Below, piece by piece: positions 8,756 to 17,584 of a DNA stretch of 64,000 bases. The DNA lies in the NCBI RefSeq assembly GCF_002005445.1, contig NZ_CP014692.1, positions 3,224,501 through 3,288,500 on the forward strand, given 5' to 3'. This DNA comes from Acetobacter aceti. GTDB lineage: Bacteria; Pseudomonadota; Alphaproteobacteria; Acetobacterales; Acetobacteraceae. The notes beneath the pieces were generated by a model. The model had not been told where the DNA came from. It searched no databases and saw only the letters and a list, made by a program, of their open reading frames with translations. Positions within the stretch are counted from its first letter, which is position 1. Each line of letters begins with the position of its first letter. A program made the position numbers and the translations under genes.

Positions 8756-9100
8756 ATAAGTAGTAGCTAAATAGCTGGGTTGTTCTGATCAACATGTTGA
8801 TAACATAGTATTTAATATCACTAACTGTCACTGGATACAACTGGATATCACATCAGGGTGGGCCCACGATGGGCCCAAATAGTTACCGCCCTTTTTGGTT
8901 GTCTAACTACATCTCTGTGAGTTGGCGCTGCTTCAATTGAGGGTGTGAGTGGGGTGCCATCGCTCACCAACACACACATATTCCAATATCCACCGTTTCA
9001 GAATGACGCCACCTCAATCCGGTGCGATCCCGCGCGTCCAAACCACAAAAACCCAAAAATTCACGCAAAATACTCAATCCCGTGAATAAGATGGGTTAGA
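8756..9100. other. Non-coding stretch beside the att site
   Basis: About 345 bp with no convincing reading frame, RNA gene or repeat; AT-rich near the att site and lacking the 5' half of the tRNA. It ends where IS5-type transposase remnants begin. Confidence 0.5.
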
Positions 9101-9412
9101 GGGCCAGACTGCGGGCGCGGTAATCGCCGATAAGGCTTGTGACACCGATTGGTTCCGCGAACAGATTGCTGTCATGAACGCAGAGACTGTCACTCAGGCA
9201 AAACGGAACCGCAAGGTGTTCATCCCGCACGGCCGAGCTCTTTACAACCATTGCAACCGTATCGAGCGATGTTGGACAGCGGAATGCACCGTTGGGGATT
9301 GGCTGAGACGGGCTCAAGCAATTACTCGACGATGGGGATGAGGCTGGCGAATATCGTCTTTAACATGCGCCGCTTGCTGTTTCTTGAGCGGATCAGCGCC
9401 GTGGGCTAGAAA
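9101..9412 (+). pseudogene. Two fused C-terminal remnants of IS5-family transposases
   Basis: The first piece (about 9104-9235) translates as AVIADKACDTDWFREQI and later YNHCNRIERCW, matching the OrfB region that in the intact IS at 43873-44720 reads AVIADKAYDSNALRALI and YRIRNRIERCF. It breaks off after RCW. The second (about 9335-9409, another frame) is MRLANIVFNMRRLLFLERIS, matching the transposase tail at 27232-27591 (LANIVYNMRRFIFLERIS). Both are inactive. Confidence 0.65.
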
Positions 9413-9544
9413 ATCCGAGCGAAATACCCCTCTTTGATGCCAGGCGCAGAGCAAAATTCATCACATAGAAAGCGGAATCATCAGCCGTTGTCTTCAGAAA
9501 TAAGGCTAATCGATTTAAGCAAGAGTTTTTCAATTCTTTCATCT

Positions 9545-10363
9545 TTAAAAATCCGCTGTCATTGGATCAGGACCAATCCGTCCGTTCATTCGGTCCATAC
9601 GCGCGATAACCGCCATATCCTGATCATCAAGTTTGAAGTCGAATACTGCCAGATTTTCGTCCAGACGCGACGGAGTGACAGACTTCGGTATCACAATGAA
9701 TTCGTTTTGAATGTGCCAGCGGATGATAACCTGCGCGGCGGTTCTTTCATGTTTTTTCGCAATGGTCGCTATGACAGGACTGTTCAGTGTCTGACCCTGT
9801 CCAAGAGGACTCCATGCTTCCGTAAGGATTCCATGTTGCTTATGAAAATCCTGCAGGGAATGCTGTTGAAACTCGGGGTGAAGCTCAATCTGGTTGATGG
9901 CGGGTGTAATTCCCGTTTCGGCGATCAGGATTTTGATCTGGTCCGCAGTGAAGTTGGAGACACCGATAGCGCGAATACGACCTTCATCACGCAGACGGAT
10001 CATCGTACGCCAGGTTTCGGCATAAAGGTCTTTCTTTGGAACAGGCCAATGAATCAGGTAAAGATCAATGACATCCCGTCGTAATTTCAGAACGCTCTGG
10101 TCGAACGCTCGCAATGTTGAATCGAAACCCTGATCCGCGTTCCATAACTTGGTGGTCAGGAAAATCTCAGGCCGGTCTGCGAGTGCTTCGCCTACCCCCT
10201 CTTCATTCCCGTAGATTGATGCCGTGTCGACTGCCAGATATCCTGCATTGACGGCGTAATGCACGATCGATGTTGTCTTTTCAGGGGGAGTTTGCCACAC
10301 CCCCAAACCAACCTGCGGCATATCAATGCCCGCGTTGAGGGAAAGAAACGGTTGCTTGACCAT
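9545..10363 (-). CDS. Aldo/keto reductase (2,5-diketo-D-gluconate reductase-like)
   Basis: A 272-residue NADPH-dependent cytosolic oxidoreductase with the (beta/alpha)8 aldo/keto reductase fold. The catalytic tetrad is visible: Asp46 and Tyr51 (AVDTASIYGNEEGVG), Lys72 (LTTKLWN) and His105 (DLYLIHWP). The NADPH-binding tail motif (IPKSVTPSRLDENL, about residues 225-238) is also present. Small AKRs of this group (DkgA/DkgB) reduce aldehydes and alpha-keto compounds, and are abundant in acetic acid bacteria. It stands alone between mobile-element relics and an unannotated 340-bp gap, so context adds little. Substrate not predictable. Confidence 0.9.
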   Translation of the reverse strand: MVKQPFLSLNAGIDMPQVGLGVWQTPPEKTTSIVHYAVNAGYLAVDTASIYGNEEGVGEALADRPEIFLTTKLWNADQGFDSTLRAFDQSVLKLRRDVIDLYLIHWPVPKKDLYAETWRTMIRLRDEGRIRAIGVSNFTADQIKILIAETGITPAINQIELHPEFQQHSLQDFHKQHGILTEAWSPLGQGQTLNSPVIATIAKKHERTAAQVIIRWHIQNEFIVIPKSVTPSRLDENLAVFDFKLDDQDMAVIARMDRMNGRIGPDPMTADF

Positions 10364-10702
10364 GTGGATTGTCTCCTCGATTATTGGGACGATATTATCT
10401 TATCGCCTGTGGTCATGTCGCCATCCGGTTCTGGAATACCTGATATAGCAGATCGACTTTTAGAATAAGATGCGACAGAGTTTGTCATATCAAAAGACAT
10501 AATCAAAAAAAGTCGCTCATGCCGTAGAAATGCATTTACTTACTGTTTCATGATTGTTGGGTTACAGGCATGGTGATATGGAGAGACTGCGGTATTTTTC
10601 TGATGAGACTTGGAAAAGTAATCGCCACACGAAACAGAGGTTAAATTTGCAAAATGGGAAGTATATCGAAAAATTATTGATTTATAAAAATATGGGAGAC
10701 GG
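10364..10702. other. Intergenic gap, nothing recognised
   Basis: About 340 bp between the aldo/keto reductase start and the IclR stop, AT-rich. It must contain the reductase promoter; short open frames on both strands have no protein-like features. Confidence 0.45.
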
Positions 10703-11515
10703 TTACACGTTTTCGGCGATAGAGGTACCGAGTCTCGTGATGAGTAGATGAGCATCGTCTTCGGTCATGGATGCTGTTGGTTTGGAGACCGTGATGGCTG
10801 CGGAGCAACTGCCGTCACTCTCACGGATCGGCATGGAGACCCCCGACACGCCGTTGATGACGGCATTCCGGCGATAATCGTAGCCCAGTTTCTTCACCTG
10901 ATCGATGCATTCATGAATTTTTTCCAGATCCAGCCCGAGCTCGCCATAGCGATGCTGGTTCGCAGCGATGATCGCCATCCGGTTGTCCGGTTCCTGACAG
11001 GCGAGAATCACCATTCCTCCGAGGCCATATCCAAGTGGAAGACGACCACCGAGTCCATCGCTTCCGAGAATTGGCAATGCGCTATCGGTGATGGCCATGT
11101 CGGTGATAATGGCATCAAGTCCTGAACGTTCGAGCAGAAATGCCGAAGCGTGAAACTCCTTGGCCAGTGCGACAAGATACGGCTTCCATTGCTGAATCCG
11201 TTCCACAGGTGTCGTTCTGCGGTGTCCCAGAGAGAAAGCGGCCGGTCCAAGACGGTAACGTCCACGCTGTGTGCTCTGCGTCACGAGCGAGTGCTTGCGG
11301 AGCGCAAGGAGTGTGCGATGAACGGAAGATTTTTCTGCCCCAACGATTTCAGCGAGATCCCTGAGCGCCAGCCCGCGCCTTCCACACTCACCGAGGGCGA
11401 TCAGCACCAATGCGGCACGATCCGAATTTTGCGAGTATTGCCCGATATTATCCACTCGCAGTTTTTCATCCTCGGATTCAGAAAGATTCGCCGAGAGCCG
11501 ATTCTTCAGGATCAT
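10703..11515 (-). CDS. IclR-family transcriptional regulator
   Basis: About 270 residues with the IclR layout: an N-terminal winged helix (AALVLIALGECGRRGLALRD, then SVHRTLLALRKHSLV, roughly residues 33-80) and a C-terminal ligand-binding domain (GLDAIITDMAITDSALPILG; GYDYRRNAVINGVSGVSMPI). IclR proteins control catabolic and transport genes in response to small acids or aromatic metabolites. The ATG at 11515 overlaps the stop of the upstream MFS gene (ATGA, 11512-11515), so the two are translationally coupled and the regulator probably senses the transported compound or a product. An ATG at 11569 is inside the MFS gene and is rejected as the start. Confidence 0.9.
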   Translation of the reverse strand: MILKNRLSANLSESEDEKLRVDNIGQYSQNSDRAALVLIALGECGRRGLALRDLAEIVGAEKSSVHRTLLALRKHSLVTQSTQRGRYRLGPAAFSLGHRRTTPVERIQQWKPYLVALAKEFHASAFLLERSGLDAIITDMAITDSALPILGSDGLGGRLPLGYGLGGMVILACQEPDNRMAIIAANQHRYGELGLDLEKIHECIDQVKKLGYDYRRNAVINGVSGVSMPIRESDGSCSAAITVSKPTASMTEDDAHLLITRLGTSIAENV

Positions 11516-12831
11516 GATCGGGGATTCTCCGCATTGATCGTGCGTTCCGGATGAGTCCAGGCGCAACACAGTGCTCCAATGATACCAGCGACGAGCGGAA
11601 GGCTCAACGCGGCGCTCCAGCTCCCGGTTTGCTTGACGATATAGACCATGGCGATCGGGGCGATACCGCTCGCGGCATTGCCCCAGCAGGTCGTCCAGCC
11701 AGCAAGCATTCCTGTCTGAGTCCGCGTAAGGTCCTGAACGGATGTCCAGATGGAAATCTGGGATAAGCCGGAAAAGGCCAGAGCCAAACTAAAGACCAGA
11801 ATCATCAGGGTTGTGCTGTCAATCAGGTTTCCAACGACTGCCAGTCCACCACAGCACAGTGTCCCTACGATCCCCATCGGCGTGCGGGCCCACCATATGG
11901 AACCCGTGCGTTTGAGGATGTGATCCGCAATCATTCCGCTGACAAAAACCGAAACGTAGAGGAAAAGCCAAGGCATGGAATAGAGCCATCCCATGGAAGT
12001 GTAACTCATATGGCGGTGTTGCATCAAATAGAATGGCATAAGCACCAGAAAAAACGATTGAATCGTCAGCAGGCACATATAATGCAACCCGATGGCCCAG
12101 AACTGGGTGGAGCCGAGCAGGCGGGTAAACTGAAGCCAGCCTTTGTCCTGTTTTCCGGTTAGGTCAGGAGCGGGAAGGGGCGCAGAAGCCGGACGATCCC
12201 GGACAAAGACAAACCACAGAATACTCCAGAGCACACCGGCCACGCCATAGACGAAAAAACTGAGTTTCCAGGAATAGCGTTCTGTAATCTGTGTAGTCAG
12301 CGGTCCACCGACCACGGAGCCCAAGTAAAGAAATGCGAGAAGAACGGAATTTGCTCTGGCGCGGCGTCCGGGAGCAAACCAGTTGTTGATTGTCACGATA
12401 CTTGATGACCAGTCAGGAGACTGGCCCGCTCCCATGAAAAGCCGCACAAGCATGAAACCCAGAAAAGATCCGGCGAAAGGGGTCAGGATCGTCGCGAGAG
12501 ACCATGCGAGGCAGCCTGCGAACAGACAGATACGCGGCCCAAAACGGTTGACCAATATACCGGTCGGAACCTGAAGGACGGCATATGTCCAGAGAACGCA
12601 GGAAATAATCATCGATATTTCGACGAGAGAAAACCCGAACTGCCCCTGAATGCGAGGAGCGGAAAGTGTCATGGCCTGCCTGTCCAGCGACATGAGAAAA
12701 TTGATCGGCGCAATCAGACCAAAAAGAATCAGCCACGATTTTCCCTTCTGGTCTTCCGATGCCCTGGGGAGTTCTTTGGTGCCAGCTACTGTGCTGGGGC
12801 CATGGTCGCATGTTGCCTGCAAAGTCGTCAC
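11512..12831 (-). CDS. MFS transporter, anion:cation symporter-like
   Basis: A 439-residue inner-membrane protein with about 12 hydrophobic segments. The first membrane segment contains the 'R-Q-A/NxxAP' style signature of the anion:cation symporter group (FLMSLDRQAMTLSAPRIQGQ), and the loop 2-3 motif appears as GILVNRFGPR. Relatives import organic anions such as hexuronates, tartrate or phthalate. It heads a two-gene unit with the IclR regulator and is divergent from a TonB-dependent receptor 400 bp away: an outer plus inner membrane uptake pair. Substrate unknown. Confidence 0.88.
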   Translation of the reverse strand: MTTLQATCDHGPSTVAGTKELPRASEDQKGKSWLILFGLIAPINFLMSLDRQAMTLSAPRIQGQFGFSLVEISMIISCVLWTYAVLQVPTGILVNRFGPRICLFAGCLAWSLATILTPFAGSFLGFMLVRLFMGAGQSPDWSSSIVTINNWFAPGRRARANSVLLAFLYLGSVVGGPLTTQITERYSWKLSFFVYGVAGVLWSILWFVFVRDRPASAPLPAPDLTGKQDKGWLQFTRLLGSTQFWAIGLHYMCLLTIQSFFLVLMPFYLMQHRHMSYTSMGWLYSMPWLFLYVSVFVSGMIADHILKRTGSIWWARTPMGIVGTLCCGGLAVVGNLIDSTTLMILVFSLALAFSGLSQISIWTSVQDLTRTQTGMLAGWTTCWGNAASGIAPIAMVYIVKQTGSWSAALSLPLVAGIIGALCCAWTHPERTINAENPRS

Positions 12832-13239
12832 CTTCCAGATCCTTTAATGATGAGGGACCGATTGTTCGCTGGTTGATATCTAATGCCTGGATACGTTGGT
12901 CCCAGGACCGGGGACTGGTTTCGGTCACTACATTACGAACATTCTCTTGGTTCTACACGATCAAATAATTTCGAATTCGATATATCAGCTATCTCGCCTT
13001 AAGGTGCTATCCAAACCGGCATGGCGGGATTTGAAGCTGTCATCGGGTCGGCCCTTCTGAATATCAGTTATATTGTTTCATTAAGCGGCATTATCAGAGA
13101 TATATTTCGGTCACAAAACGACAGTCAGGCTTGCCGACGAGATGTGAACCGCGTCGGCAAATTGGCAGGGCGCGTGCGATAAACTTGAGAAATATCGCTG
13201 GTTAACATTCTATCAGATTTAGAAATGGAGAGATTTTCA
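12832..13239. promoter_or_regulatory. Divergent control region between MFS/IclR unit and TonB receptor
   Basis: About 400 bp with no gene. It contains a perfect 10-bp palindrome TCGAATTCGA at 12971-12980 inside an AT-rich patch, a candidate operator for the IclR regulator, though IclR sites are usually longer. A second AT-rich segment lies near 13060-13110. A ribosome site (GGAGAG, 13227-13232) precedes the receptor start. Confidence 0.35.
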
Positions 13240-15687
13240 ATGAGACTATTACGAAACTCAAGCGGCTTTCCGACTATTTTTCTTCTGCTGGCATCCTGCA
13301 TGCTCACGCCAATGGTCGCCTTGGCCGCGTCCATGAAATCGAAGAGTACTCGAAGTGTTGCGACACACGTTCCTTTGGGTGCCAAAACATCAGCTGTTAC
13401 ACCTCCCCAACCTTCCAAGGCGCGAACGACCAGATCAACGAGGACGGTCATGCAGTCGAATCCTGAGCAGGTTCACGTCACTGGCATGCATCGGATGGCT
13501 GGCGGTCTCATGAAGCGACAGACGGCACCGGAAGCCACCAGCTCCATCACGGCAGAGGCTATTGCCCGGAAATCTTCTATTGCGTCTCCTCTGCAACTCA
13601 TCGCAGCCATGCCAGGCGTCAATTATGGTACGCAGGATGCTTTCGGGTTGAGTATCCGCAACACGATCAGCCTTCGCGGATTCCAGCAGAATCAGTTGGG
13701 TTGGACGATTGAGGGTGCGCCTGGTGTCGATCAGGCCTATTATCTTCCCTATTCGGAAACTTATGCTGATAACGAAAATCTTTCTGACATCACGCTGATT
13801 GCCAGCACCTCGCGCATCAATGATCCCGTGCAGACCGCCTCTGGCGGAGAAATGATCGAGACCGTGCGAGATCCGTCCAAGAAAGCTGGCGGCATGCTGT
13901 CCTATGCCGCCGGGTCTTACCGTTCGCAACGGGTGTTTGGACGTTTGGAGAGCGGCTATCTCGGTCAGTCGGGTGTCCGTGCTTTCGCTTCCGCGTCCTA
14001 CACGGCCGCCGATCTTTTCGCGGGTTCAGGGCGCAGCAACAGAACGCATGTTGACTTCAAGCTGCTCAAGGAATGGAATGGCTGGGGGAAAAGCAGCCTC
14101 TTCGTGTCCTATAATGACTGGAAAAACGCGCGTAGTAACCCGTATACCCTCGCCGCCTATGAGGCTGCGGCTGCCGTCGATAATAATTACTCCGCTGGTA
14201 ATTATTCCTCGACCTATACTGCCGGAAAGACGACGAATTACTGGAAAAACTACATCTATCACCGGAGCAGTGTGCTTATTTCGTTCCAAAACGAGTTTTC
14301 TATCGCAAAAAATCTGAAATTGCATGTTACTCCCTATTTTCACTGGAATTTCTCGAATAGCCCTGGACAGACCTCACTCTCTCCATCCTCGCTTTATGCC
14401 GGTGATCGGAAGGTCACGATCGACACAAATGACGTAACACTGGTCAACGGAAAGTTTGATGCGCTAGCCAATACTGTACAGAAAGAATATGCGGAAGGTG
14501 TAAATGCCTACCTCCAATATGATCCGATCCGAACCAATCATTTGACATTTGGTTACTGGTTCGATCACTGGAATATGGATGCTATTTCCGGTGTGACACC
14601 TCTGGACATTAACGGTAATGCATCAAGCTATGTTGGTGGCGGTCTTCTCCGGGCTACTGACGGCAGTTTCATTGGCGGAACAAAATACAAAGTATCAACA
14701 GACATAAACGAATTTTATATTTCTGATACTCAGACATTTTTGAATGATCGCCTGAAGGTGACGGCTGGGGTCAGGGAAATGATGTTCTATATATCCGGAA
14801 CCAATGGACTGTCCGGTCCGCAAAACCATTTTTCACAGGCAATCACGCAACCTATGCCGCGTGTCGCAATATCCTATCAGATCAACAAAGAAATGCAGGT
14901 CTATATCAACGGCATGACGAATGCGCGTCCGCCTGTTCCGCTTTCGACCTATCCGAACATCTACAACACGTCGACCGGCGCAATCAGTCAGCAGGGCAGG
15001 AACTCCAACCCGATGGAATATACGATTAGTGAGGAAATAGGTTTTCGTTACTATGGCCTCTTCAATCTGGATGTCGCGCTTTTCAATGCTAATCTGACGA
15101 ACCATCAGGTCACCACACAGGCCTTCATCAATGGTGCTTCAACGAATACGTCTATTTCCGCCGGCGGAGAGACCATTCGTGGTGTGACCGCAGAAGTCGC
15201 CCTGCGACCTATGTATGGTCTGACACCTTACATCAATGGGCAGTATCTCCACGCAACGATGGATAATGATTTCAAAACTGCCAATGGATATCTGCCAACA
15301 GCCAGAAAGATAGCTGTCATGAGTCCGAAATTCATGGCAACAATAGGAATGAACTATAATCACGGTCCATTTTTCGCCAATCTCTCGTTCAAATGGGTCG
15401 ATTCCCAATACTCGACTTTTATGAACGATCAGTCGATGCCAGCGTTCAAAACCGTTGACCTTGGATTTGGCTATCGTTTTCCAAAGTGGCTGGTTTTGCA
15501 GGAGCCCACTCTTCGTCTCAATTTTATGAATCTTAACAATGGAGCTTATCTGGGAGGTGTCAGCACTATAACACCCAATGCCAAGGCGACCCGTGCCACA
15601 AATGGCAATACCGTAGCCGCCTCTACACCTGCGTATTTCCTTGCTGCACCTCTGACAGTTGTGATGAGTGTCTCATCATCTTTCTGA
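13240..15687 (+). CDS. TonB-dependent outer-membrane receptor
   Basis: 815 residues starting at the second ATG (13240), which has GGAGAG eight bases upstream; the ATG at 13225 overlaps that site. A signal peptide (hydrophobic FPTIFLLLASCMLTPMVALAA) is followed by a basic Thr/Ser-rich linker and a TonB-box-like element (PEQVHVTG). The plug domain shows ISLRGFQQNQLGWTIEGAPG, and the C-terminal half alternates amphipathic strands typical of a 22-strand barrel, ending in Phe (VVMSVSSSF). There is no STN signalling domain, so no sigma/anti-sigma signalling is expected. The plug is not of the siderophore-receptor subtype seen at 48-64 kb. Beside the MFS/IclR unit it likely imports the block's growth substrate across the outer membrane. 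Confidence 0.9.
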   Translation: MRLLRNSSGFPTIFLLLASCMLTPMVALAASMKSKSTRSVATHVPLGAKTSAVTPPQPSKARTTRSTRTVMQSNPEQVHVTGMHRMAGGLMKRQTAPEATSSITAEAIARKSSIASPLQLIAAMPGVNYGTQDAFGLSIRNTISLRGFQQNQLGWTIEGAPGVDQAYYLPYSETYADNENLSDITLIASTSRINDPVQTASGGEMIETVRDPSKKAGGMLSYAAGSYRSQRVFGRLESGYLGQSGVRAFASASYTAADLFAGSGRSNRTHVDFKLLKEWNGWGKSSLFVSYNDWKNARSNPYTLAAYEAAAAVDNNYSAGNYSSTYTAGKTTNYWKNYIYHRSSVLISFQNEFSIAKNLKLHVTPYFHWNFSNSPGQTSLSPSSLYAGDRKVTIDTNDVTLVNGKFDALANTVQKEYAEGVNAYLQYDPIRTNHLTFGYWFDHWNMDAISGVTPLDINGNASSYVGGGLLRATDGSFIGGTKYKVSTDINEFYISDTQTFLNDRLKVTAGVREMMFYISGTNGLSGPQNHFSQAITQPMPRVAISYQINKEMQVYINGMTNARPPVPLSTYPNIYNTSTGAISQQGRNSNPMEYTISEEIGFRYYGLFNLDVALFNANLTNHQVTTQAFINGASTNTSISAGGETIRGVTAEVALRPMYGLTPYINGQYLHATMDNDFKTANGYLPTARKIAVMSPKFMATIGMNYNHGPFFANLSFKWVDSQYSTFMNDQSMPAFKTVDLGFGYRFPKWLVLQEPTLRLNFMNLNNGAYLGGVSTITPNAKATRATNGNTVAASTPAYFLAAPLTVVMSVSSSF

Positions 15688-16032
15688 GAAGATCTTGAAG
15701 AACATGGACGAAATATTTCATTATTATGAGAATGCCGGACCATGAAACAGAATTTTTTCCTGTTCATACATTAATGTGGCGTTTGTAACCTGACAAAGGG
15801 GTGAAATGAAGAACCATCGATTGATATGTTGGCAATCTGCTTTCAGTTTTGACAGGTAACGATTGATGGTACTCGTCAGCAATAGTCCGTTCGATCCTCA
15901 TGGTGCCGAGGATGGGTTCCATCTGTGATGTTTGGTCGGATAATCATGCGAGCGGAGAAATAGACTATAACTTTTTCAATTATAGAAAATATTTTTCGAA
16001 AACTATTGTTAAGAATGTTCGAACTTATCGGT
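15688..16032. other. Intergenic stretch with possible IS remnant
   Basis: About 345 bp without a gene. On the minus strand 15885-15955 bears a weak resemblance to the IS5-type transposase end at 27300-27390 ('cgatcctcatggt', 'ccatctgtgat', 'tggtcgg/gatcggc'), suggesting a decayed IS. The flank next to 16033 is very AT-rich and is where the aroE-like gene is cut. Confidence 0.35.
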
Positions 16033-16431
16033 TCACGTCAGACGTTTGCGAAACAGCGAGACTGCTCTGATGTCAGACATGTCATCTGAATAATCAGTAT
16101 TATATCCGCTGAGATGTCCATCATTGTTGACGATTGTATTGACAGATCGAATACCAGATGCGGACTCCCTCAGATCGTCAAGGAAAGGGATGCAGCTTTC
16201 CTTGAATGGCATGGAAATTCCCGCGCCACGTATCCCAAGTGCACGAATGCCTTTCACGGCGGCACCAATATCGTCTGTGGTACACGCTTTGTAGAGATAG
16301 TTCAGACCCAGACGGCCATAGAGGTGGTTGTGAAATCGTGTGCCGAAATTACCCGGTCGACCAGCAAGAGAAATGCACAAACGAGTTTCACGATTGATTC
16401 CGTCTCTGTAAGGAAGAACTGCCTCAGCCAT
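16033..16431 (-). CDS. Truncated shikimate dehydrogenase-like protein (N-terminal domain only)
   Basis: About 132 residues matching the substrate-binding domain of the shikimate/quinate dehydrogenase family: LCISLAGRPGNFGTRFHNHL, GIRGAGISMPFKE (the 'xxNVTxPxK' region, here ISMPFKE with the catalytic Lys) and VNTIVNNDGHLSGYNTDY (normally followed by the NAD(P)-binding domain). After NTDY only 15 unrelated residues follow, so the nucleotide-binding half (about 130-140 residues) is missing, probably lost through the decayed mobile sequence downstream. The ATG at 16431 has a GAAGG ribosome site; ATG 16449 and 16473 overlap the upstream gene's end. Last gene of a seven-gene minus-strand run; likely a pseudogene. 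Confidence 0.65.
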   Translation of the reverse strand: MAEAVLPYRDGINRETRLCISLAGRPGNFGTRFHNHLYGRLGLNYLYKACTTDDIGAAVKGIRALGIRGAGISMPFKESCIPFLDDLRESASGIRSVNTIVNNDGHLSGYNTDYSDDMSDIRAVSLFRKRLT

Positions 16432-16438
16432 ACTGCCT

Positions 16439-17584
16439 TCATCTTTCATTCGTGTCTTCCTTTCGATGTTCAAAGCGCCCGATACCGAGTGCGCTCACGG
16501 GCCATTTTTCATGAACAGATGTTTCGCCAACGATCATGTCGGCAATAATGGCGCCGACAACAGGAACAAGAGCGAAGCCGTGTCCTGAGAAACCGTAGCA
16601 GTAGAATATTCCGGGCAATCGTGAGGAGGGGCCTATAATCGGTAGATCGTCTGGGGTTCGTGCCTCGATCCCTGTCCAGCATCGGGCAATCCGTACTCCA
16701 GCGAGTTGTGGAAACAAACGGAGAGGCGTGGTCATGCCAGTCGCCAGTGCGTGAAAATCCACATATGTACGTTCTTTTTCTACATCCGCCTGCCCCTGCA
16801 GGCCTCCGCCAATAAGAAGGCTACCAGTCCGCGTCTGTTTCAGAGAGAGCGCCTCTCCGACACAACCAATGACCGGTCCGGAAAACTCACTGACCTGTTC
16901 GGTCACAGTCATCATTGATGCTTTTACGCCCGCAGGAACTTTCTCCCCAACCAAGCCCGCTAACGCAGCGCTCCAGGTGCCCGCTGCGATGACGACTGAT
17001 GCGGCGACAAAAGTCTCATAATCGGTATCAACACGCCATTCGAGGCTTTCTGAAGCAAGTGCATTCACTCCACGGCCTTCGAGCAGCAATACACCAGCGC
17101 TTTCAGCGGCGCGGCGATACGCGTTGACGGTCAGATGCGGGTCGGCTGACCCGTCATCCCGCGCATAGGAAGCGCCAGAACAGTGAGGGGCAAGCGATGG
17201 CAGCAGCGTGTACAGAGATGCTTTGTCAAGCATCTCTTCGTGTGTGTACCCGGCCTGTTGCAGACTGTTTACACGCTGGGCTTCATGGGCAAGATCAGTT
17301 GGATTTTCAGCGATACGGACCTGCCCGACCTGTTGAAAACCACAATCTTCACCAAGGGAATCAGCCAGACTACGCCACAGTTCCAGAGAGTGGAGTGTCA
17401 GGTCGAGTTCCCGCCGGTCGCGGTTCAGGGCCCGGATACCACCGGCATTGGCGGTGGATGCATGACGTCCGATCCAGCGACGTTCCAGCACGGTGACCGA
17501 AACGCCGCGCCGTGCCAGTTGCAGGGCGCAGGACAGCCCGTGCAGGCCGCCACCAATAACCACGACATCAATTGTGTGGATCAC
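16439..17584 (-). CDS. FAD-dependent oxidoreductase, DAO family; beta subunit of an amino/imino-acid dehydrogenase
   Basis: 381 residues with an N-terminal Rossmann motif (VVVIGGGLHGLSCALQLARR, residues ~8-27), the acidic end of beta-2 (VTVLERR), and a C-terminal FAD motif (ARTPDDLPIIGPSSRLPG; YGFSGHGFALVPVVG). This is the D-amino-acid/sarcosine oxidase fold, close in layout to HcnC, the opine-oxidase B subunit and the beta subunit of D-hydroxyproline dehydrogenase. Its ATG overlaps the stop of the upstream FAD subunit (ATGA), and that gene overlaps a [2Fe-2S] subunit, so the three form one enzyme. The likely reaction is oxidation of a C-N bond in an amino or imino acid with electrons passed to the respiratory chain; substrate not determinable. 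Confidence 0.88.
   Translation of the reverse strand: MIHTIDVVVIGGGLHGLSCALQLARRGVSVTVLERRWIGRHASTANAGGIRALNRDRRELDLTLHSLELWRSLADSLGEDCGFQQVGQVRIAENPTDLAHEAQRVNSLQQAGYTHEEMLDKASLYTLLPSLAPHCSGASYARDDGSADPHLTVNAYRRAAESAGVLLLEGRGVNALASESLEWRVDTDYETFVAASVVIAAGTWSAALAGLVGEKVPAGVKASMMTVTEQVSEFSGPVIGCVGEALSLKQTRTGSLLIGGGLQGQADVEKERTYVDFHALATGMTTPLRLFPQLAGVRIARCWTGIEARTPDDLPIIGPSSRLPGIFYCYGFSGHGFALVPVVGAIIADMIVGETSVHEKWPVSALGIGRFEHRKEDTNER

Noticed and set aside
9434..10084. Plus-strand frame opposite the aldo/keto reductase
   Set aside because: The minus-strand reductase has its full catalytic tetrad; this is its shadow.
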